From NCBI RefSeq assembly GCF_958350005.1, contig NZ_CATWFF010000089.1:1-8583 (forward strand): a stretch of 8,583 nt of DNA, read 5' to 3'. A model generated the notes under the pieces. It was not told the origin of the DNA. It saw only the letters and a program-made list of their open reading frames with translations, and did not search any database. Origin of the DNA: an uncultured Megasphaera sp. (GTDB lineage Bacteria; Bacillota; Negativicutes; Veillonellales; Megasphaeraceae). The translations under genes were made by a program, and so were the position numbers. Positions 1 to 4,966 of the stretch are shown here, in pieces (position 1 is the stretch's first letter; each line of letters begins with the position of its first letter).

Positions 1-4
1 TTTT

Positions 5-211
5 TTGCCCAGAGAATCTATTCGTTTCCAGGCTGTTTGGTCCGTCGTGAAGAGCATGGCTCTCTGGCTCCTTCTGGCCCTGGCGGGCGTGCTGCTGGCA
101 CAGATGATGTCTGATGCCAGTATTGCCTTGCTTACGCGGTCCCTGCGGGGCCTGGCCATCATTGGTTTGGCTTTAATGCTGGTAGTCTGGCGAAAAAGTA
201 ATCGTTATTAA
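5..211 (+). CDS. Small two-helix membrane protein, unknown; may continue past the window edge
   Basis: I do not recognise a family. The reading frame gives 68 residues from a TTG at position 5 and is still open at the window edge, so the true start may lie upstream and the gene may be partial. The visible protein has a short basic N-terminus, a first hydrophobic segment at about residues 18-34, a polar turn containing Asp37 and Arg45, a second segment at about 47-62 and a basic tail (RKSNRY). It should sit in the cytoplasmic membrane as a hairpin of two helices. It resembles the 62-residue protein encoded at 1382-1570: both have W-x-x-V-K before the first helix, an Asp in the turn, L-x-G entering the second helix, and a Trp at its end followed by basic residues. 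It precedes the polytopic membrane gene at 380, with 168 bases between them. Confidence 0.5.
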   Translation: MPRESIRFQAVWSVVKSMALWLLLALAGVLLAQMMSDASIALLTRSLRGLAIIGLALMLVVWRKSNRY

Positions 212-255
212 AATCCTGTAAATGGTATAGGGAGCGAAGACCCGATACGCATGGT

Positions 256-275
256 AGTCAGCGTACTGGCTTTTT
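256..275 (+). terminator. Weak terminator-like hairpin after the first small gene
   Basis: AGTCAG (256-261) pairs with CTGGCT (266-271) across a CGTA loop, with one G-U pair. It is followed directly by a run of five T. The stem is only 6 bp, so termination would be partial at best. It lies 45 bases after the stop of the 68-residue gene. Confidence 0.35.
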
Positions 276-314
276 GTAATAACTGGCATGTATTTATTGT
301 TTCTACGACATAGT

Positions 315-343
315 TTGTCAACATCGTGTGCTATGCTCATATT
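315..343 (+). promoter_or_regulatory. Possible promoter for the 307-residue membrane protein gene
   Basis: TTGTCA (315-320) is separated by 17 bases from CATATT (338-343), giving 5/6 and 4/6 matches to the sigma-A consensus. An alternative is the extended -10 TGCTATGCT at 329-337, which lacks a good -35. Either would leave a short leader before the AAGGAGG ribosome binding site at 363-369. This is a match by eye only. Confidence 0.3.
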
Positions 344-379
344 GTGAAGAGATAATACAGGGAAGGAGGTGTCCGTACG

Positions 380-1303
380 GTGGCATATGACATATATAGA
401 ACAGCGCTTACTCAGGGAGCTATGGCCGTGATACTGGGTGTATTGGTCTATGCTGGTCTGTGGACCGTGGAAGACAGGGATCTGGCCTTGCGCGGCGTGT
501 CTTTTCTGGCAGGCTGTTATGTCCTGTTTTTTGTATTTTCCCATTGCCAGCGTCTGTACGAATCGTGGCAGGGAACAGATGCTGCCTGGCGCCTCCGTCT
601 GCTTCTGTGGGTAAGCGGTGGGGGTACTCTATTTTGGTGGCTCGTGTATCAATGTTGGACAGATCCTGTACAGACAATCGCTCCAGTCATTCAGTGGGGG
701 ATGATTCTGGGATTTACAGTATATTTTTTTGATGTACTTGCCGATAGGGATACATCATTCAGGCAATATATATCTATACGAATGAAAGGGTTGTTTTTGT
801 TAGTCTGGGTTGTTGTCTACGGGCTCAATATCTGCTGGATCATCGATCTGAATGACTTTATGTATTTTTTCTGGCATACGCTATTTTGGATTATTTATGT
901 AGCTGTATTTTTTCAGACGCCAGAATTTAGAACAGTTATAGGCCGGGTTCCGTATTACTGTTTGTTGCTGGTTGGCAGTTGGTTCGTATATTTCCAAGAG
1001 ATTACGGTAGATCCTTTTGTAGGATATTATATCGTGTGGCGCGAACGGGCGTATATGTATGAGGCTATTCCTGCACTGCCTCGTTGTATCTCCCATATAG
1101 CGAAAGTCTATAAATCTGTCTGTATCTGGCTGAAACCGTGTTTCCTTTTTTTGTGGTACTTTAGTTTTGTTATTATCGTTCACTTTATGTGGCTCGATGC
1201 AAACTATTCTATGATGATGCGGGTAATTCGAATCATGGCTGTGTTACTTACAGGAAACTTCATTTTGTATTGGATTCGGCATCGGTTCAAACAGCGCTCC
1301 TGA
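380..1303 (+). CDS. Tryptophan-rich polytopic membrane protein, unknown function
   Basis: I do not recognise a family for this 307-residue protein. A GTG start at 380 is chosen because GGAAGGAGGT lies 9 bases upstream. Hydrophobic segments occur at roughly residues 11-29, 37-55, 72-92, 99-119, 136-156, 159-177, 190-208, 250-271 and 283-299, so eight or nine membrane helices are likely. A polar loop at about 209-248 is the longest one outside the membrane. About 18 of the 307 residues are Trp (hand count), roughly five times the usual frequency, and Tyr and Phe are also abundant. No catalytic motif, nucleotide-binding loop or transporter signature is visible. From about position 700 the gene becomes richer in A and T than its first third, which could mean relaxed selection or a different origin. 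It lies between two similar two-helix proteins, so a membrane complex or repeated gene unit is possible, but that is inference. Confidence 0.75.
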   Translation: MAYDIYRTALTQGAMAVILGVLVYAGLWTVEDRDLALRGVSFLAGCYVLFFVFSHCQRLYESWQGTDAAWRLRLLLWVSGGGTLFWWLVYQCWTDPVQTIAPVIQWGMILGFTVYFFDVLADRDTSFRQYISIRMKGLFLLVWVVVYGLNICWIIDLNDFMYFFWHTLFWIIYVAVFFQTPEFRTVIGRVPYYCLLLVGSWFVYFQEITVDPFVGYYIVWRERAYMYEAIPALPRCISHIAKVYKSVCIWLKPCFLFLWYFSFVIIVHFMWLDANYSMMMRVIRIMAVLLTGNFILYWIRHRFKQRS

Positions 1304-1381
1304 GCAGGCTGTAGTATGAGGCGGGCTGGATTCTGCCGGGACAGGCCGGATCTAGTTTGTGTGTAAAGGGGGATATACTAT

Positions 1382-1570
1382 ATGAAATCTAACATGGCAA
1401 AGATCTGGGAAGCGGTAAAAGATGTCGTTGTAGGCTTACTGGCGTGCCTGCCTCTGGCCGTTGGCAGACACTTGATAGATAGGCCGTATGTTCCGCTGCA
1501 ACAGGGACTATTGGGATTTTTCATACTTTTTATCGGCATGGTGATTTTTATCTGGTCCGTGAAGCGATAA
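1382..1570 (+). CDS. Small two-helix membrane protein, unknown
   Basis: This 62-residue protein is not recognised. The ATG at 1382 is preceded by AAAGGGGG (1365-1372) at a 9-base spacing, which supports translation. Predicted helices lie at about residues 14-30 and 41-59, joined by a turn with Arg29, Asp33 and Arg34, and it ends in the basic tail SVKR. It starts 78 bases after the polytopic membrane gene, with no clear terminator between, so cotranscription is likely. Its pattern (W9-x-x-V-K13, L19-L20, turn Asp33, L44-G45, W58) matches the 68-residue protein at the left edge with a single one-residue gap, at roughly one quarter identity over 49 positions by hand alignment. The two could be paralogues or merely convergent short hairpins. 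Confidence 0.6.
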   Translation: MKSNMAKIWEAVKDVVVGLLACLPLAVGRHLIDRPYVPLQQGLLGFFILFIGMVIFIWSVKR

Positions 1571-1575
1571 TGGTA

Positions 1576-1604
1576 TTGGGCAGTGCAGACATTTGTGCTA
1601 TACT
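1576..1604 (+). promoter_or_regulatory. Promoter for the Nim-like flavin protein gene
   Basis: TTGGGC (1576-1581) is followed after 17 bases by TATACT (1599-1604). A TG one base upstream of the -10 (1596-1597) makes it an extended -10, which would compensate for the weak -35. The predicted start site is near 1611, giving a leader of about 25 bases with the ribosome binding site AAAGGGGG. Confidence 0.5.
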
Positions 1605-1636
1605 ATGAAATATATTCAGATAAAGGGGGACTATAT

Positions 1637-2101
1637 ATGGCACATCCAATGCGGAGAAAAGATCGGCAGTTAGAACGGGAAGACTGTATTCCCATTTTGG
1701 AAAAAGGAGAATACGGTGTATTATCGATGGTGACAGATGAAGGCACTCCCTATGGGGTTCCCATATCCTATGCGTATGAAGACGGGTATATTTACTTCCA
1801 CGGTGCCATGACGGGATATAAGCTGGACCTGCTGCGGAAGCGGCCTCAGGCATCATTCTGCGTTGTTACAGATACGCAGGTATTACCGGCTGAATTTACG
1901 ACCAATTACCAAAGTGTCATTGCCTTCGGCACTATGGAAGAACTGTCTGGTTCCGATAAAGAAAAGGGATTGCTGGCGCTGATTCAGAAATATTCTCCTG
2001 CCTATCTGGAAGAAGGCAAGGTGTATATGGCCAAAGCCCAGGCTCATACCTGTTCGTATCGTCTGCACATCGAAGATATGACGGGAAAAGCACGCAAATA
2101 G
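1637..2101 (+). CDS. Pyridoxamine 5'-phosphate oxidase-fold flavin protein, Nim-like
   Basis: The product is 154 residues from the ATG at 1637. That start is chosen over the upstream GTG at 1583 because AAAGGGGG sits 6-7 bases before it and because Nim-type proteins begin near MRRKDR, here at residues 5-10. The split-barrel core is visible: YGVLSMVTDEGTPYGVPISY (26-45), the FHGAMTGYKLDLL segment (54-66), the FCVV strand (74-77), and the closing segment Y-R-L-H-I-E-D-M-T-G-K-A-R (141-153). The family binds FMN. Relatives include the NimA-F 5-nitroimidazole resistance proteins, where a His in the equivalent FHGA region is important, and His55 is present here. Sequence alone cannot show whether this protein reduces nitroimidazoles, so I leave the symbol empty. 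It has its own promoter and appears monocistronic. Confidence 0.88.
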   Translation: MAHPMRRKDRQLEREDCIPILEKGEYGVLSMVTDEGTPYGVPISYAYEDGYIYFHGAMTGYKLDLLRKRPQASFCVVTDTQVLPAEFTTNYQSVIAFGTMEELSGSDKEKGLLALIQKYSPAYLEEGKVYMAKAQAHTCSYRLHIEDMTGKARK

Positions 2102-2162
2102 CGAGAAAATATAATAGTATAAGAAATCATACATGCATGATTAAAAATAAACGGCCATGCTA

Positions 2163-2191
2163 TTGAAATACAAATAATTTATCTGTATAAT
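2163..2191 (+). promoter_or_regulatory. Near-consensus sigma-A promoter ahead of a terminator hairpin and small peptide gene
   Basis: TTGAAA (2163-2168), a 17-base spacer, and a perfect TATAAT (2186-2191). This is one of the best promoters in the window. Transcription should start near 2198, about 12 bases before the strong hairpin at 2210-2255. Confidence 0.75.
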
Positions 2192-2209
2192 AAAGGCATA
2201 ACAGAATAC

Positions 2210-2260
2210 AAGACGGTGTCGTCTCTTTGCAGTATGCAGGAGATGATGCCGTCTTTTTTT
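2210..2260 (+). terminator. Strong intrinsic terminator or attenuator in the leader of the 65-residue peptide gene
   Basis: Bases 2210-2225 pair completely with 2240-2255, a 16-bp stem with three G-U pairs. The apical part adds TGCA (2228-2231) pairing with TGCA (2235-2238) around a GTA loop. Seven T follow at 2254-2260. It lies after the TATAAT promoter at 2186-2191 and before the AAGGAG ribosome binding site at 2267-2272, so it can only act on that promoter's own transcript. It may be an attenuator, the 3' end of a short RNA of about 60 bases, or a 5' stabilising hairpin. Confidence 0.7.
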
Positions 2261-2281
2261 ACAGATAAGGAGTGGATTCGT

Positions 2282-2479
2282 ATGACAACAGAACTGAAAC
2301 ATACAATGATTGCAATGGCTTTGATTTTGTGCGGAGCCTATACGATTGCTGCCGATATTCCGGCAACTCATGTATTTTCCAATGGCCTCATGCTGTATAA
2401 AGCGAATGAATTCGCCGTTTCCGGAACAGATATCCAGGCTTTTGCCAAGAGCGGCCACTATACGGCAAGCAATCAGTAA
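2282..2479 (+). CDS. Small exported or membrane-anchored peptide, unknown
   Basis: This 65-residue protein is not recognised. The ATG at 2282 is chosen because AAGGAG (2267-2272) lies 9 bases upstream; the in-frame GTG at 2216 falls inside the terminator hairpin and is unlikely to be used. The N-terminus (MTTELKH) is followed by a hydrophobic stretch at about residues 9-23 ending in TIAAD, which fits a short signal peptide with possible cleavage after Ala24, or an uncleaved anchor. Cys17 is not in a convincing lipobox. The remaining 41 residues are polar to mixed (HVFSNGLMLYKANEFAVSG) with no known motif. Expression depends on transcription passing the hairpin immediately upstream. It ends 22 bases before a bidirectional terminator shared with the convergent PTS gene. 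Confidence 0.55.
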   Translation: MTTELKHTMIAMALILCGAYTIAADIPATHVFSNGLMLYKANEFAVSGTDIQAFAKSGHYTASNQ

Positions 2480-2501
2480 ATCCTGTATTCACAGTATGAA
2501 T

Positions 2502-2548
2502 AAAACCCGCCAATAAGACGTGCATCGGTGTCTGTGTTGGCGGGTTTT
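2502..2548. terminator. Bidirectional terminator between convergent genes
   Basis: AAAACCCGCCAA (2502-2513) pairs perfectly with TTGGCGGGTTTT (2537-2548), and AGAC (2516-2519) can pair with GTCT (2530-2533) inside the loop. The T-rich 3' arm serves the plus-strand peptide gene, and the mirror arm serves the minus-strand PTS gene, whose stop codon is at 2556-2558. Confidence 0.85.
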
Positions 2549-2555
2549 GTGCTGT

Positions 2556-3137
2556 TTAGAACCAGACGGCGTTGTCCAGCGCCTGGACTGACTGGATGGG
2601 CAGCAGGTGGACGCTTTGGCTGGCTGTCAGATTGGTGAATACGCAGAGGCAGGCATCAGAAGAAGCCTGGTTTTTGACGTACTCCCGGTCGAACTGCATG
2701 AGGACATCGCCTTTTTTGACGGACTGTCCTTCCTGGACAGGCACAGTGAATCCCTGTCCCTGCAGCTGAACCGTATCAATGCCGATATGCAGAAGATATT
2801 CCAGGCCGCTCGCCGTAGTGAGCCCTATGGCATGTTTCGTATCGAAGACGAAAGTGACTGTCCCGTCAGCCGGTGCATAGACTGTATTGTCTGTAGGATA
2901 GACGAAGAAGCCGTCACCGGTCATTTTGCTGGCAAAGGCCTCGTCTGGTGCTTCCGTAATCGGGTGGAGCTCGCCTGTAAAGGGGGAGCAGAAGTATGTT
3001 TTTTCTGTTTCTGCTGGATACGTCTCTTCCGCAGTGACGGTAGGCGTCGTATCTGCAGTGTTGGACTGCGGCCTTTTTGTCTGCGCTGTAGTGGGTGAGT
3101 TAAACAGGTTTTTCACGGAACGAAATAAACTGGACAT
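2556..3137 (-). CDS. Stand-alone PTS glucose-family IIA phosphocarrier domain with N-terminal extension
   Basis: This 193-residue protein carries an EIIA-Glc domain (PTS_EIIA_1) at about residues 46-193. In this family the domain accepts phosphate from HPr and passes it to an IIB domain of a sugar transporter. Visible motifs are SPFTGEL (51-57), DEAFASKMTGDGF (65-77), APADGTV (88-94), TKHAIGL with His102 (100-106), and LLHIGIDTV with His117 (115-123), the expected phosphorylated histidine. GQSVKKGDVL (137-146) is the usual late motif. The first 45 residues are an extension: MSSLFRSVKNLF resembles the amphipathic membrane-binding N-terminus of E. coli IIA-Glc (from memory), followed by a Thr/Ala/Pro/Glu-rich linker at about 14-46. 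The start has GGGGGA about 6 bases upstream. No IIB, IIC or other PTS gene is adjacent, so its partner transporter and any regulatory role cannot be told from here. Confidence 0.9.
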   Translation of the reverse strand: MSSLFRSVKNLFNSPTTAQTKRPQSNTADTTPTVTAEETYPAETEKTYFCSPFTGELHPITEAPDEAFASKMTGDGFFVYPTDNTVYAPADGTVTFVFDTKHAIGLTTASGLEYLLHIGIDTVQLQGQGFTVPVQEGQSVKKGDVLMQFDREYVKNQASSDACLCVFTNLTASQSVHLLPIQSVQALDNAVWF

Positions 3138-3153
3138 ATATATTCCCCCTTCG

Positions 3154-3172
3154 GTGCCGATAGGGACGGCAC
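3154..3172 (-). promoter_or_regulatory. Leader hairpin just upstream of the PTS IIA ribosome binding site
   Basis: GTGCCG (3154-3159 on plus) pairs perfectly with CGGCAC (3167-3172). On the minus-strand transcript the loop reads TCCCTAT, and its UCCC could pair with the GGGA of the Shine-Dalgarno region a few bases downstream. A role in translation control is inference. Confidence 0.4.
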
Positions 3173-3206
3173 GGATATGATAATGCGTTACGTATATACC
3201 AATCGT

Positions 3207-3236
3207 ATTGTATCATATATGGGGACATATTGGCCA
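3207..3236 (-). promoter_or_regulatory. Possible promoter for the PTS IIA gene
   Basis: On the minus strand TGGCCA (plus 3231-3236) and TACAAT (plus 3207-3212) are 18 bases apart. TG one base before the -10 makes an extended -10 (TGATACAAT). It would give a leader of about 60 bases containing the hairpin at 3154-3172. Confidence 0.45.
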
Positions 3237-3253
3237 TATTCAGGACTACATGG

Positions 3254-3292
3254 AAAAACGCGGCGATTTCCGAAGAAGAAACCGCCGCGTTT
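3254..3292 (-). terminator. Terminator of the DUF3793-flavodoxin operon
   Basis: AAACGCGGCG (3256-3265) pairs perfectly with CGCCGCGTTT (3283-3292). Beyond one A-C mismatch the stem continues for 4 bp (TTTC with GAAA), leaving a 7-base loop. Read on the minus strand, the stem ends in five T. It lies about 50 bases past the flavodoxin stop, and upstream of the PTS IIA promoter, so it insulates that gene. Confidence 0.8.
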
Positions 3293-3343
3293 ACGCGTTA
3301 TATGTTAGAGAGAGGTATGAATGAACAAAAGTTGAAGGAGGAT

Positions 3344-3757
3344 TTATGCCTGTGCAGCGGCTTTGCCAAGTGCTTCACATTCCGGGGCATTGTTTGGTGT
3401 TTCATTGACAATAGCCGTACCGATAACAGTTGCACCAGCGTCTTCTACACGCTGTTTCCACGTATCCATCCAGTCACCGCTGCCCCAGCCGTACGAGCCA
3501 AAGAGACCGACTTTTTTGCCTTTCAGTTTGGGAGCGAGTTCGGTGAAGAACGGTTCAACAACAGTGTCTTCCAGTTCTTCCGCACCCATAGCAGGGCAGC
3601 CCAGCAAAATGACGTCTTTCGATGCAACCGCATCTACTGTCGTATCTTCAAAACGGACCGATTCAACGTCGGCGCCGGCTGCTTTTGCAGCTGCTTCAAT
3701 TTCCTGAGCCATTGCTTCCGTGTTGCCTGTGCCACTCCAATATACGATTTCTACCAT
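3344..3757 (-). CDS. Flavodoxin, short-chain, Megasphaera elsdenii type
   Basis: This 137-residue FMN electron carrier replaces ferredoxin in low-potential electron transfer, typically under iron limitation. It is highly similar, with the same length, to the well-studied M. elsdenii flavodoxin (recognised from memory). The phosphate loop is SGTGNTE (8-14). The isoalloxazine loops are CPAMGAEE (54-61), with Met57 and Glu60, and GSYGWGSGDW (87-96), with Trp91. The ATG at 3757 has AAGGAGG (3767-3773 on plus) 9 bases upstream, and that sequence overlaps the TAA stop of the preceding DUF3793 gene, so the two are probably translationally coupled. Transcription ends at the hairpin at 3254-3292. Cytoplasmic; likely partners are flavodoxin-dependent oxidoreductases encoded elsewhere. 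Confidence 0.97.
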   Translation of the reverse strand: MVEIVYWSGTGNTEAMAQEIEAAAKAAGADVESVRFEDTTVDAVASKDVILLGCPAMGAEELEDTVVEPFFTELAPKLKGKKVGLFGSYGWGSGDWMDTWKQRVEDAGATVIGTAIVNETPNNAPECEALGKAAAQA

Positions 3758-3771
3758 GATACATATCCTCC

Positions 3772-4329
3772 TTACGCTATAATAAGCGATTCTAATGTAG
3801 TGCCTACAGCGAATCTGTTTACGTAATCTTTCCGACAGGAGTCAAACTGCCGGAACAGCCGGACGGCTTTGTCGGCATCGCCGTAGACCTTCCAGTAGCC
3901 GCAGAGCTTGGCGCAGTTTCCTTTGTGGGTAATGAAGCCGCATACGTCTTCTAAGGGATATCCGAGAAAAATCCCGGATTCATGGGGGAAACAGCCGCCT
4001 TCTGCAAAGCGGGATACAAGATGATCCAGACTGGCGTTCAGATCAGTACAGGGAGCGTAGCCATATTGATGTAAAAATGATCTGATGTGATGCTGGCGTA
4101 TATAGGCCGCTACTTTTTCCGGGCGGTATACGTATAACAGCGTGCGCTGAGGACAACAAAATAGCAGACGAAAATGAAGTCCTTTAGGATTATATTTGTG
4201 ATTATAAGTATCAATTATTCTCTCATAATCATCCAAGGATTCGCGACGGGGAAGGCATAGAAGACTGCCCATTTTTAATCCCGCTAACGTTGGCGAACAG
4301 TGGTAAATCAGGAGCTCGTCGATGTTCAT
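3772..4329 (-). CDS. DUF3793 family protein, cotranscribed with flavodoxin
   Basis: This 185-residue protein belongs to the uncharacterised DUF3793 family, recognised by the block FPHESGIFLGYPLEDVCGFI (114-133) and by GYWKVYGD (144-151). The start at 4329 is chosen over the upstream in-frame ATG at 4380 because GGAGGAA lies about 4 bases before it and because the upstream codons overlap the promoter. The function is unknown. Ten cysteines (11, 25, 58, 59, 94, 113, 130, 139, 143, 165) are notable for a soluble protein of this size and could bind metal or take part in redox chemistry, which is inference. The stop codon forms part of the flavodoxin Shine-Dalgarno, with 14 bases between the genes, so the two are made together. 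I recall the same pairing in other Firmicutes, which supports an accessory role to flavodoxin or a response to iron supply. Confidence 0.9.
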   Translation of the reverse strand: MNIDELLIYHCSPTLAGLKMGSLLCLPRRESLDDYERIIDTYNHKYNPKGLHFRLLFCCPQRTLLYVYRPEKVAAYIRQHHIRSFLHQYGYAPCTDLNASLDHLVSRFAEGGCFPHESGIFLGYPLEDVCGFITHKGNCAKLCGYWKVYGDADKAVRLFRQFDSCRKDYVNRFAVGTTLESLIIA

Positions 4330-4355
4330 ATGCTTCCTCCGTTCCTTTTCGTTTA

Positions 4356-4371
4356 TGGTATTACTATACCA
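4356..4371. promoter_or_regulatory. Perfect 6-4-6 dyad over the -10 of the flavodoxin operon (candidate operator)
   Basis: TGGTAT, four bases, ATACCA: a perfect inverted repeat that contains the -10 hexamer (plus 4363-4368). A protein bound here would block the promoter. The arms (TGGT...ACCA) resemble GntR-type operators in general form, but the regulator is not identifiable. It does not look like a classical Fur box. Confidence 0.45.
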
Positions 4372-4391
4372 ATATTGCAAATCAATGTCAA
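4363..4391 (-). promoter_or_regulatory. Strong sigma-A promoter of the DUF3793-flavodoxin operon
   Basis: On the minus strand a perfect TTGACA (plus 4386-4391), a 17-base spacer, and TATAGT (plus 4363-4368). The expected transcript start is near 4356, with a leader of about 27 bases holding the GGAGGAA ribosome binding site (plus 4334-4340). Confidence 0.85.
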
Positions 4392-4432
4392 TAGTAAAAT
4401 GATATATTTTTTCACATACTTTTTGAGGGTAG

Positions 4433-4444
4433 GTGAATATTCAC
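4433..4444. promoter_or_regulatory. Perfect 12-bp palindrome at the -35 position of the thioesterase promoter (candidate operator)
   Basis: GTGAATATTCAC is fully palindromic and ends 9 bases before TATAAT (4454-4459). It overlaps the place where a -35 should be, and no good -35 is present there. It lies between the divergent flavodoxin-operon and thioesterase promoters, so a dimeric regulator could act on one or both. Confidence 0.45.
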
Positions 4445-4453
4445 GTTTTGGTG

Positions 4454-4459
4454 TATAAT
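4454..4459 (+). promoter_or_regulatory. -10 element for the thioesterase gene
   Basis: A perfect TATAAT lies 36 bases before the start codon. No convincing -35 occurs at 16-18 bases; TTGAGG (4423-4428) is 25 bases away. The promoter may depend on an activator, possibly at the adjacent palindrome. Confidence 0.5.
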
Positions 4460-4495
4460 GAAATCAGTGTATGAATAAGGAGGAGAAGACAGGCT

Positions 4496-4906
4496 ATGAT
4501 AAAACGTGAAGCCCTGATGAGAGATACGAGCCGCTGTTTTGGCTGCGGAGAACAGAATCCGATTGGATTAAAGCTGCATATGCATATTGTTGATGACAAG
4601 TGTGTTGCTGATTTTACGCCCCGGCCGGAACATGCCAGTTATGGCGACCGCATGCACGGCGGTCTGACGAGTACGCTGCTGGATGAAGTCATGGGGGATT
4701 ATGTGTTTCATCTGGCCGGAAAGCCGGCGTATACGGCAAAACTGGATATACGCTTTCGCAGTGCCGTTATTATTGGCGAAACCGTGCATATTGAAGGCTG
4801 GGTTACAGCGCAGCGGGGACGTCTGTTCGTGACGGAAGGCCGGGTATACCATGCTGATGGATCTGTTGCAGCTGAGGCAACGGGCAAGATCATGGTAGGA
4901 AAATAG
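4496..4906 (+). CDS. PaaI-like hotdog-fold acyl-CoA thioesterase
   Basis: This 136-residue protein is of the PaaI/4HBT hotdog superfamily, which hydrolyses acyl-CoA thioesters in the cytoplasm as dimers or tetramers. Visible motifs are CFGCGEQNPIGLK (14-26), a common N-terminal block in this subgroup, and HGGLTSTLLDEVMG (54-67), the helix with the family's catalytic acidic residues (Asp63 or Glu64) and the HGG turn. Strands follow at AKLDIRFRSAV (81-91) and the GRLFVTEGRVY region (108-118). The ATG at 4496 has AAGGAGGAG about 10 bases upstream; the internal Met8 lacks a ribosome binding site. The substrate cannot be predicted. In a Megasphaera-like organism, whose metabolism makes many short-chain acyl-CoAs, a role in CoA recycling is plausible but is inference. 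It is divergent from the flavodoxin operon and shares its control region. Confidence 0.88.
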   Translation: MIKREALMRDTSRCFGCGEQNPIGLKLHMHIVDDKCVADFTPRPEHASYGDRMHGGLTSTLLDEVMGDYVFHLAGKPAYTAKLDIRFRSAVIIGETVHIEGWVTAQRGRLFVTEGRVYHADGSVAAEATGKIMVGK

Positions 4907-4966
4907 GAAGTATAATACGTATCTCTTTTCTTCTTATGCTATTATTTTGTCTTGTTGGTCCTGATG

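Noticed and set aside
1374..1379. TATACT close to the start of the 62-residue gene, as a promoter
   Set aside because: It lies only two bases before the start codon, so a transcript from it would lack the start codon and ribosome binding site.
2125..2142. AT-rich inverted repeat AATCAT...ATGATT after the Nim-like gene
   Set aside because: The stem is a weak 6 bp with no G-C-rich part or proper T run, so it is too weak to call a terminator.
2607..3098. A 163-residue plus-strand frame
   Set aside because: It is the antisense shadow of the PTS IIA gene, whose family motifs on the minus strand are unmistakable.
3333..3348. A very good plus-strand Shine-Dalgarno (GAAGGAGG) followed by ATG at 3346, at the end of the flavodoxin gene
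   Set aside because: The ATG frame gives only 20 codons before a stop and runs antisense to the flavodoxin C-terminus. It is probably chance, or a remnant of a lost gene.
3230..3826. A 198-residue plus-strand frame running antisense to the flavodoxin gene
   Set aside because: It overlaps a certain flavodoxin gene on the other strand, crosses a terminator hairpin, and gives a low-complexity Phe/Cys-rich translation without a recognisable domain.
4330..4380. N-terminal extension of the DUF3793 protein to 4380
   Set aside because: Those codons overlap the -10 and the predicted transcription start. The start at 4329 has a strong ribosome binding site.
4330..4495. A Fur box controlling flavodoxin
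   Set aside because: Expected from flavodoxin biology, but no convincing match to the TGATAAT-type 7-1-7 repeat was seen; the visible dyads have other sequences.
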